From contig CAUYUJ010019359.1 of NCBI GenBank assembly GCA_963575745.1, positions 248,001 to 312,000 of the forward strand: a DNA stretch of 64,000 nt, in the 5' to 3' direction. Source of the DNA: Prorocentrum cordatum (taxonomy: Eukaryota; Sar; Dinophyceae; Prorocentrales; Prorocentraceae). Positions 17,670 through 25,019 of this stretch are shown here, one piece after another. The number at the start of each line of letters is the position of its first letter. Within the stretch, counting starts at the first letter, position 1. A program made the translations under genes and the position numbers. The notes under the pieces were generated by a model. It was not told where the DNA came from. It made no database searches and worked only from the letters and a program-made list of their open reading frames with translations.

Positions 17670-19655
17670 ATGTGGCCGCCCGCGCGCCCGAGCGCATCCT
17701 CAGGGAGTATGGACCGTGGACCTCGATTCGCCAGAACGGTGTTCATCCACAACGCTGAGGAGGAGGAGGGAGGCAAAGACGAGGAAGCCGCAGTTGCGGA
17801 TGATGACGACGACCAGCGGACGCAAGATGGCGACAGCACCGTCGCGTCCTCGGCTGCCTCCGCTGACGAGGCTGAGTCCCGGGGAGGTGCGGGAGCCGCA
17901 GTTGCGGCAGCACATGACTCCTACATGCCGAGAGTGTTGTCGTCGCGGAGACCCTGGAAACGGGTGCCCATCATCGAGACAAGCAATCTGTCGGAAAAAC
18001 AAAGAGCTCTTGTCGACGCATGGGAGGAGAAAACGGAGTTCGAAGCGGGACGGGTCGGCTTCTACGTGGCCAACTTCGGAGGGACTGCAGCTAGACCCAC
18101 GCAACGCGCGGACGAGTGGGCGCAGCTCCGCGCGAACCCTGCCCAGATCATCGCCCTCTGCGAGTGCGACGACGAGACCTGCGCGGTACTCAGTGGGGAG
18201 CACGACGCGAGGGACAGTGCAGCCGCAGTTGCGGACGATAGGTTTCGGAGTCGGACTCAATACAACTACCTGTGCGTTAAGGGCGGCGAGCCATCAGGGA
18301 CCCTCCTTGTTGGCATGAGGGACCGCAGTGGCGGCCACATTGAACACGTAGACTTTGCGAGACTCTTCCACAAGCAGGAGAAGTCCAAAACGAAGAAGAA
18401 GAAGAAACCGTCCGCAGTTGCGGAGGCTCCTGCGCCAAAGCTGCACAACAAGTACTCCAGGGCGATGGTGGTGCGCGTCCACCTGGACCAGGCCGTGACC
18501 CATTTGGGGGGCTCCTTCAACGTCATGGCGGTGCACGTCCACCACAGCTTGGCCAACCAAGACTGGGGCGTCACGAAGCTCCATGAGTTCTACAACTGGT
18601 TCGTCGCCTACGTCAGGGAATGGGACGTGAAGGTCTGCATGGGGGACTTCAACATGTGCATGTTCCAGCTTGTGTCCTGGTGCCGCAATTGCGGCCTGAC
18701 TGTGGACGTCGCCGCGTGGACCCCCTGGAAGACAGCAGGCGGCCAGCCCAGGGCAGACAGCATGGCGATTTTGTTCATAAACTGTCCTGGGCAGTACAAG
18801 CTTCACCATGGCCTGAGTGTTCTGCACGACCGTGAGGGCGGATTCTTGACGACCCAGCATGATCCGTCTTTCCCTGTCTTCGACTACACGAATGGCCCTG
18901 GGAAGATGCTTCAGACTTACGTGCCCAAGGCTGAGCCCGTTGAAAACAAGATGCGCGCCTTCCTGACGCCATCTGGCGAATCCTTGACCGCAGTTGCGGA
19001 GTTCGAGCAAAGGATGGCGCGCAGGGAACGCGACGATTGGGTGCGCCATCCCTTCAGAGTGAAGCAGGGCAACCTCGACGACAAGATATGGCATGGCGCC
19101 TTCGGCAGGGCGAGGCACGGAGCGCACTTCCCTCTGGTGGCTTTCACGCACAATACGTGCCGCAGGTCACCTGAAAGACTCGCCGCGAGGTTGGAACGCA
19201 GGAAGGGCGGCAGGAAGGGCGGCAAGAAGGGCGGCAAGAAGGGCAGCTACGCGGACACCGCAGTTGCGGGGAAGGGCGTCCGACCCCAGATGGGAACCGC
19301 AGTTGCGGGGAGAGACGCTGGGGCTGAGCGAGCTGGGAACACGCCACCGCCGCAAGCTGCCAACGGCGACGATGCGACCCCTTCTTGTGCCGCAGTGGCG
19401 GCTGGGTCCTGGGACGCCAGCGGCAGCGGCGCATGGGAGGCGCGCAGTCCCGCCACGAGATGGCAGGGCTGGTCCTGGTGGGACTGGAGCTCGAGCGAAT
19501 GGGGCGCTGATGGCGCGCAGTGGTGGCCCTCTGATCATGCCGCAGTTGCGGACAATGCCCCTGAGGGCTCGCCTCCTCAGCGTGAAGTCGAGTGGGGCTC
19601 GAGCGGGCGACCTGCCGAGCGCCCTCCGCGGAGCTTCGAGGGGCAGCGTTGGTGA
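17670..19655 (+). CDS. E1 ORF6, endonuclease/exonuclease/phosphatase-fold protein
   Basis: From the first ATG (MWPPARPSAS) the protein has 661 residues; the open frame begins earlier only from TTG 17580. The EEP (DNase I-like) signature is spread as expected: a YVANFGG strand, ALCEC with E165, VHVHH at 288-292, VCMGDFNM with D326 and N328, ADSMAILFI with D363, and HGAHFPL with H486 in the position of the usual S-D-H. This predicts a metal-dependent phosphodiesterase, most likely a nuclease acting on element DNA or RNA, though phosphatase members exist. The C-terminus is low complexity: RKGGRKGGKKGG then Trp/Ser-rich. Ten 12-bp repeats are translated, nine as xAVA. It lies downstream of the transposase as the last E1 gene. 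ORF2 seems to be a diverged paralogue. Confidence 0.82.
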   Translation: MWPPARPSASSGSMDRGPRFARTVFIHNAEEEEGGKDEEAAVADDDDDQRTQDGDSTVASSAASADEAESRGGAGAAVAAAHDSYMPRVLSSRRPWKRVPIIETSNLSEKQRALVDAWEEKTEFEAGRVGFYVANFGGTAARPTQRADEWAQLRANPAQIIALCECDDETCAVLSGEHDARDSAAAVADDRFRSRTQYNYLCVKGGEPSGTLLVGMRDRSGGHIEHVDFARLFHKQEKSKTKKKKKPSAVAEAPAPKLHNKYSRAMVVRVHLDQAVTHLGGSFNVMAVHVHHSLANQDWGVTKLHEFYNWFVAYVREWDVKVCMGDFNMCMFQLVSWCRNCGLTVDVAAWTPWKTAGGQPRADSMAILFINCPGQYKLHHGLSVLHDREGGFLTTQHDPSFPVFDYTNGPGKMLQTYVPKAEPVENKMRAFLTPSGESLTAVAEFEQRMARRERDDWVRHPFRVKQGNLDDKIWHGAFGRARHGAHFPLVAFTHNTCRRSPERLAARLERRKGGRKGGKKGGKKGSYADTAVAGKGVRPQMGTAVAGRDAGAERAGNTPPPQAANGDDATPSCAAVAAGSWDASGSGAWEARSPATRWQGWSWWDWSSSEWGADGAQWWPSDHAAVADNAPEGSPPQREVEWGSSGRPAERPPRSFEGQRW

Positions 19656-19772
19656 TGGCCGCAGTTGCGGGCAAGTGGAGCATGATGTTGATTGCCGCAG
19701 TTGCGGACAGTGTACGCTGGAAAAATCATCATCATCATCAATCATAATCATCATCATATCATCATATCATAC

Positions 19773-19834
19773 GTTCAAAGCAGTGCCGGGGCACTGCTTT
19801 GAACGCGTTCAAAGCAGTGCCGGGGCACTGCTTT
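19773..19834. repeat. E1 right sub-terminal palindromes
   Basis: A 32-bp palindrome with the half-site GTTCAAAGCAGTGCC occupies 19773-19804. A second copy starts at 19807 and is truncated at its right side. This mirrors the left end (3616-3681). A short TCATCA run precedes it (19726-19770). Confidence 0.9.
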
Positions 19835-19845
19835 CGATCGTCGCC

Positions 19846-19872
19846 TCGTCGCCGTTATAAGGGCTTTCGGAT
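19846..19872 (-). repeat. E1 right terminal inverted repeat
   Basis: The exact reverse complement of 3582-3608, ending GGGCTTTCGGAT. The flank that follows (TATGTGCATGTCACTCTCTTGG) resembles 22117-22139 in the empty-site paralogue. Confidence 0.93.
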
Positions 19873-20540
19873 TATGTGCATGTCACTCTCTTGGTGCGTT
19901 TTCTTTATTGATACCTGTCAATGAGCGCCCGCGTGCGAGGGCGAACCGTTCGCTCGAGACATCCCCACAGTCTGCAAGCATGAGTGCGACCAATAGCAAA
20001 TCTGAGAGCGACTGATTCTGAGTGTGAGTTAATATGGGTGCGATTGAGCCTGGGTTTGAGTGGGTATGCGTGTGAGTAAGTATGAGCGCGAGTGCGTCTG
20101 TGTGCGAATGGGTCTGAGTATGGACGAATCTGAGTGTGAGCCAGTCTGTGATTGAACGGGTCGTAGCATGATGAGTCTGAGCATGAGTGAGTCTGGGCTT
20201 GAGTGGGTCCGAGTGTGAGAACAAGTGTGTGTGTGTGTGTGTTAATGAATCTGAGTGTGAGTGAGCCGAGTGTGATTGGGTATGGATGTGAGGCAGTCTG
20301 AGTGTGAGTCGGTCTGCGTTTGAGCGGACCGAAGGATGATGAATCTGAGCAGGAGCGAGTCTGAGTATGAGTGGTTCTGAGCGTGAGTCTGAGCGTGAGT
20401 AAGTTTAAGTATGGATATGAGCGAGTCTAAGTGCGAGTGAGCCTGCGTGTGACTGAGTCTGAGTATGCGTGAGTATGAATGCAGAAGGGTGAAGGAGAGC
20501 GGAAAGCGAAGGAGAGCCAGGCGGAAGCGTTTGAGTAAAA
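19873..20540. repeat. right flank of E1 and GAGTSTGAGTGTGAGT minisatellite
   Basis: About 35 bases match the empty-site paralogue. From about 19995 to 20490 the sequence is irregular repeats of GAGTCTGAGTGTGAGTG with a short GT microsatellite near 20226. No gene was seen. Confidence 0.8.
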
Positions 20541-20599
20541 CCTAAAGCCTTGGAACATCGAACCTCGATCGTCTGGCCCTGGCTACTCGAGTTGCCCAC

Positions 20600-20634
20600 G
20601 TTTTCCTCCTCCTCCTCCTCCTCCTCCTCCTCCG

Positions 20635-20684
<50 letters not shown>

Positions 20685-20834
20685 GCATCATCATCATCAT
20701 CATCATCAGCATCATCATCATCCCCTTCCTGCTTCTGCTCCTAACGTGTTCATGCTGTCCTCCTTTTCCTCCTTTTCCTCCTCCTCCTCCTCCTCCTCGT
20801 CCTCTTCCTCCTCGTCCTCGTTTCCTCCTTCTCT

Positions 20835-20866
<32 letters not shown>

Positions 20867-20877
20867 CTCCTCCTTGG
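20600..20877. repeat. (TCC)n and (CAT)n microsatellites
   Basis: CTC triplets (20605-20633), ATC triplets (20637-20720) and TCC/TCCTT triplets (20755-20875). Translated products would be Ser, Met or Lys/Arg/Glu runs; none is accepted. Confidence 0.92.
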
Positions 20878-20879
20878 GA

Positions 20880-21745
20880 GTGCTGAAGCCAGCAAATCGC
20901 CTGAGACATCCTCCCAAAACTGCTATGAAAAACGACAGATGCGCAGCATCATAACGGCCAAACCGCCTGAGACATCCCCGCAAACTGGGAGCGAACGTCC
21001 TCCAAATCTGCCCCGAAAACGAAACATGTTGGAAGAGAAAATTGCCAAACCGCCTGAGACATCCCCACAAAATCCAGCGAAAGGGGCCGAGTGAAATATC
21101 CCCTCCGCTGCTCCCCTTAGAGTGCTGAAGCCAGCGAGTCGCCTGAGACATCCTCCAAATCTGCTCCGAAAACGAAACATGTTGGAAGAGAAAATGACCA
21201 AACCGCTTGAGACATCCCCACAAAATCCCGCGACAGGGGCCCAGTGAAATACCCACCCGCCGCTCCCCTTAGGAGTGCTGAAACCAGCGAATCGCCTGAG
21301 ACATCCTCCAAATCTGCTCCGAACGCGAAACATGCTGGAAGAGAAAATGACCAAACCACCTGAAATATCCCCACATGGAGCCGACGGAAATGACCCCCCG
21401 CCGCTCCACTTAGGAGTGCTGAAACCAGCGAATCGCCTGAGACATCTTCCAAATCTGCTCCGGAAGCGAAACATGTTGGAGGAGAAAATAGCCAAACCGC
21501 CTGATCCCCACAAAATCCCTCGAAAGGGGCCGAAGGAAATACCCCCCCGCCGATCCCCTTAGGGGTGCTGAAACCAATGAATCGCCTGAGACATCCTCCG
21601 AATCTGCTCTGGAAGCGAAACATGTTGGAAGAGAGAATGGCCAAACCGCTTGAGGCATCCCCACAAAAGCCTGCGAAAGGGCCCGAGGGAAATACCCCCC
21701 CGCCGCTCCCCTTAGGAGTGCTGAAGCCACAGAACCGCCTGAGAC
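20880..21745. repeat. satellite array B, ~150-bp unit
   Basis: The unit of array A recurs with landmarks at 20889, 21131, 21284, 21425, 21574 and 21728. Spacings are mostly 141 to 154; the first interval is longer because of an extra ~95-base segment at 20915-21010. Copies differ by 5 to 15 percent by eye. Both arrays are followed by the same GAGT minisatellite, so they are duplicates. Confidence 0.9.
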
Positions 21746-21759
21746 ATCCTCAACAACAG

Positions 21760-22015
21760 TGTGTGTAAGTCATCCGATGAGTGGACCTGAGTGAGTGTAG
21801 TGAATGTATGAGTACAACTACGAGTGAGTCTGAGTGATGAATGAGTATGAGTGATGCGTGAGTCTGAGTGATGAGTGAGTCTGAATGATGGGTGATGAGT
21901 CTGAGTCATGACTGAGTCCGAGTGATGAGTGGGTATGAGTGATGAGTGAGTCTGAGTGATGAGTGGGTCTGAATGATGAGTGAGTCTGAGTGACTGATGA
22001 GTGGGTCTGAGTGAG
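21760..22015. repeat. GAGTSTGAGTGATGA-type minisatellite, second copy
   Basis: Paralogous to 3230-3505, including the preceding TCATCCGATGAGTGGACCTGA segment. Its minus-strand frames (Thr/His/Ser repeats) are artefacts. Confidence 0.85.
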
Positions 22016-22020
22016 AGGAG

Positions 22021-22150
22021 TGGTGTGTTCTCGTCTGTGTTCTCCTCCGGCGCGGTCCGCCAATAACAAGAACCCCAGACTTAGGATATGGGGAATTAGT
22101 CGACGCGGGGCTCCCCATATGTGCATATCATTATCTTGGTACGTGCCCCA
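22021..22150. other. probable empty insertion site of E1
   Basis: This segment joins sequence matching the left E1 flank (TCTCCTCCGGCGCGGTCCGCC, then TCGACGCGG) directly to sequence matching the right flank (ATGTGCATATCATTATCTTGG), with no 16-kb element between. The junction is near 22116-22119 in CCCCATATGTGC. A further ~30-base indel separates the two copies, so they are diverged duplicates, not recent ones. Confidence 0.78.
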
Positions 22151-23615
22151 TCGAGCCCCCCAGAGGCCCCCGAGGACTCTGCAAGAGGCCCCGAAGGCCC
22201 TCCAAGACGCCCGCAAGAAGCCCCCGAGAGGCCCCCAAGGCCTCCCACATGCCCCCAACAGTTCTCCAAGAGGCCCCAGAGAGGCATCCCAAGAGACCCT
22301 CAGATTCGTCCAGGAGACTCCTGACCCAAGATGTAACTTCCACGATCGTCTCAAACACTCACTCCCTGTGGGGGTCGGCGGAATGGCGCAAGCAACTCGA
22401 CGATCTTCGACTTCTCAGAAAAGAATCTGAGAAGAACGGAAAGCGGAAGGCCGAAACACTGGGCTGGAACCGACACATCGGAGGTCGATCGGCGATAGGC
22501 CGCCGAATGCGAAACTGCACGTTCATGGACAGGGTAGGCCGCCCAAGTTGAAGGGGCCCCAGGACACACACACATAAATACACACAAATAACGATAGTCA
22601 ATCTATTTTCACATATTTTCTGGATTTCCGTTTTCCACCCCACTTCCCATATTTTTCCATATTTTCTGGGGAATCGAAGATTAATTGTGTCTGTGTGTTT
22701 CTTTTCCTCCTGACAGGTCCCCCTCGGCGACCTCACCGGCCGCCAGAGCCGTCTTGGGCAAGCTCTCTTTGCCCGAAAAGGCGGAGCCCCCCAAAACCTC
22801 TCCCGCGCTTGAAGAACATCGTTGTTGTTGGCCTCCTCGAGCCCTCTCGGGGGTCCTCTTGGGAGCCTTTTGGGGCGCCTGGGGAGTCCTCGCGAGCCGT
22901 CTGGAGTCGGGGATCTTCTGACCCGGGTCAATCCAGACCCGGGTCAGCAGGAAACCGAAAACTGCAATGCAGGACAAAAAACTGCAACGCCGGTCTTTGC
23001 AAACCTGGGTCGGCCAATATGCGCGGCCGCCTCGCGGCCACGAATGGCTCGCTAACCCGGGTCAGCCAGAGGGGGTCTTCGCAGGATCCTGCAGGATCCG
23101 GTGCCCTGGCTGACCCCCGTTTGCATTGACCCCCGTCTCGAGGCTCCAGATTGAGGCCGTGTTAGGCCGCCCTGGGGCCTCTTGGGCGCTCTCGGGCCCT
23201 TCTCGGGCTGCTCTCGAAGCGGTCTTGGGCCGCTCACGTGCTCCGCGGGGCCGTCCGGGAAGCGATCTCGGGCCCACCCGGGCGGTGGGAGCGCCCAGGG
23301 CCAAAAGTTCTGTACGGGGGGATCTCTTGTAAGGATATTCGATGAGGAATGTATTTGTTGTCTGCCGTTTTTTGTTGCTCGAGTTCGCTGTTTGGGGGTT
23401 CCCTGAGGGTCCTGAAAGCAGGAGCCCGCAGGTCGGTGCACGGAGCGGCGTCGGTGCACGGCGTCGCCCGCAGGCCCTGGGCAACACGGCAGCCTGACTG
23501 CCCGTCGACTCATGGCGAACAAGAGAGGATGCGTTCGCAAGCGGCTCGTGCTTCGCGGGCACGCTTCGACGCAGTTTCTCAAGTGGGCCACCGTGCCGCG
23601 AGCACTGACGGATAA
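22151..23615. other. no gene seen; GC-rich minisatellite and unique DNA
   Basis: 22151-22330 has the same CCCCAAGAGGCCC style as the start of the window. 22385-22560 is unique-looking but its short open frame has no recognisable family. A GACCCGGGTC palindrome occurs at about 22920-22945 as two near-adjacent copies. Nothing else is supported. Confidence 0.5.
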
Positions 23616-23619
23616 CCGT

Positions 23620-23920
23620 GAGCGTTGTCGACCAGATCAAATTTTGCCCTCTGCTATGTCCCATGCCTCTGCCGGTTTGGCAGTCAGCGACACCAGCGCA
23701 GAACGCGTGTTCCGAAATGCCTGAACGTAGCCTGACCGGCAAGATCAGACGCCAGAATCTCGCGCACGCCTCTGCCTTTTGGCGGGGCCTGACCGCAAGA
23801 TCAAACGCCGGACTCTCGTGCATGCCTCTGCCTTTTGGCAGTCAACGATGACCGCGTGGAACGCGTGTTCCAAAATACTTGAATGGGGCCTGACTGGAGG
23901 ATCAGGCGCTGGAATATGTT
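23620..23920. repeat. tandem partial repeats around CATGCCTCTGCC
   Basis: Three imperfect copies share GATCA(G/A)ACGCC, CATGCCTCTGCC(TTTTGGC) and AACGCGTGTTCC(A/G)AAAT. Copies start near 23636, 23737 and 23797. Period is irregular because of internal deletions. A (GA)n run follows at 23978-24030. Confidence 0.7.
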
Positions 23921-23997
23921 TGTTCAAGTTCGCGGATCAAGATGCGAATCTGACTCCAAGGACTGTAGCAGAGCCGAGAGAGAAAGAGAGAGAGAGA

Positions 23998-24028
<31 letters not shown>

Positions 24029-24059
24029 GAGCAGAGCCGGGCAGAGGAGGGCAACTCGG

Positions 24060-24609
24060 CTAGCACGCCCTGCAATAGTATCCGGAAAATGTAGTGCCTT
24101 CACAACAATACCCTCTAGTGCACTGGTCGGTAAGCCCCCATGTGCATGGGAAATTTGGAGAAATGTAGCCGTGATTACTATTCACACGGCAAGTATCACG
24201 GTAATGGTCAAGGTTGACGCAGATAGTGTTTGGAGGACACTCCCACTGGCAAAAGGGTTCATTGGAGGAAAGGAGACGCACGTCGCCAGGATGTTCATGC
24301 TGGCGATGAATTGTAGAGTTGAGCTTCTGGACATCGATCGGCGCATCCTCCACTCTCGCCTCCTCATATTGCTTGTGGTCCTGCGTCTCGTCCTTGCGAA
24401 TGATGTTCCCGATTTGCGGCTCGCTGGGGCCCGACGCCCGTGACTGGAGCAGCCCCACGCCGTCGGCCTCGTTCGTGGCGTCGCAGTTGTGAGGGTCATC
24501 CTCCGTCAGGCGGCGCTCCTCCACGGTCTTGGTCAGGTCGCCGGCGGCGACGCAGCCGCGGCTGACGAACAGGATGGCTAACGCTGCTGCAAGCACCGCT
24601 TACGTTCAT
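24060..24609 (-). CDS. secreted cysteine-rich protein, probable host gene
   Basis: On the minus strand an open frame of about 178 residues begins with a hydrophobic stretch ALAILFVSRGCVAAGD typical of a signal peptide with a cleavage site after VAA. It continues with a charged low-complexity segment and ends in a cysteine-rich domain: FCQWECPPNTIC, then DTCRV, CTWGLTDQC, YCCEG and YYCRAC before the stop. Ten cysteines in about 65 residues suggest a disulphide-bonded extracellular module. The in-frame start is only a GTG at 24596. An ATG at 24609-24607 gives a better start (MNVSGA) but is out of frame by one base at GCTTGC, so there is a one-base indel, a tiny error or an upstream exon. No family was recognised. 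Confidence 0.6.
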
Positions 24610-24898
24610 TGCGGCAACGGCGGAGCAACAGTGGATTGGCGGCAACAGGCAAAACCGAACGTTCCAAATACCCAAAGGCTTGCAAAAGTGTCCCGGGCCA
24701 AACTCGAGCCGAAATGGCTTGAGCCAAGACATCTCACTTGAGGCCTCACTAGATCCCGCTGAATACGAAGAACTCTTGGGGCGAGGCCAGACTGCGAGAA
24801 ACCCCTTGGGTCGAACAGAAGCTCCCATACTTGGCCACCTTCTGTGGCAATTCATAGGAGCCTCTCTTACCATCTTGTCGGCTCTTACGTATCGACCC
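24610..24898. other. no gene seen (290 bases)
   Basis: Unique-looking sequence upstream of the secreted-protein gene. It could contain its promoter or a first exon, but no signal can be picked out. Confidence 0.4.
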
Positions 24899-25018
24899 TA
24901 GTCGACGCTAAATCGACGCGAATCTACGCTATATCGACGGTAATCGACGCTAGCCGACGCTAAACCGCCGCGATCTCATCAACTACCAGACGCTAATCGA
25001 CGCTAATCGACGCTGAAG
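24899..25018. repeat. tandem CGACGCTAA(AT) repeats
   Basis: About nine degenerate copies of TCGACGCTAAA, period 11 to 13, ending with two exact AATCGACGCT copies. Confidence 0.85.
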
Positions 25019-25019
25019 C

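Larger units (their letters stand above)
4498..19706 (+). repeat. CCGCAGTNGCGG interspersed repeat family (~69 copies)
   Basis: By-eye count gives about 69 exact matches to CCGCAGTNGCGG, 47 with N=T, 12 with G, 6 with C and 4 with A. Examples are 4498, 5080, 5624, 7335, 8091, 9608, 11287, 12122, 13522, 15710, 17349, 18412, 19297 and 19695. N=T gives matched 5-base arms CCGCA/TGCGG around GT. Every copy is in the plus orientation; the reverse form CCGCAACTGCGG was not seen. About 49 copies are inside ORFs and 20 between them. The repeat is 12 bases and stop-free in all six frames, so insertion into a gene preserves the frame. No copy was found outside E1. Degenerate relatives occur too, for instance at 6540, 10948, 11331 and 18683. 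Confidence 0.95.
3582..19872 (+). mobile_element. element E1: 16.3-kb multi-gene DDE DNA transposon
   Basis: The element is bounded by 27-bp inverted repeats starting ATCCGAAAGCCCTTATAACG. Both ends carry sub-terminal 32-bp palindromes. It encodes six plus-strand ORFs separated by about 330 to 700 bases and carries about 69 copies of CCGCAGTNGCGG. The transposase is ORF5. The base after the right end is TA followed by TGTGCAT, and the putative empty site at 22.1 kb reads CCCCATATGTGCAT, so a TA target, usual for pogo/Tc1-mariner-type transposases, is plausible; the left side reads TC and would have to be mutated. All six frames are open and long, so the copy looks young. The terminal repeats and gene content are directly visible; family and mobility are inferred. 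Confidence 0.88.

Noticed and set aside
18683-18694. CCGCAATTGCGG as an oppositely oriented repeat
   Set aside because: It is a symmetric variant with central AT, so it carries no orientation information.
4498-19706. CCGCAGTNGCGG copies as a CRISPR array
   Set aside because: Spacing ranges from 30 to over 700 bases, copies lie within ORFs and no cas genes exist.
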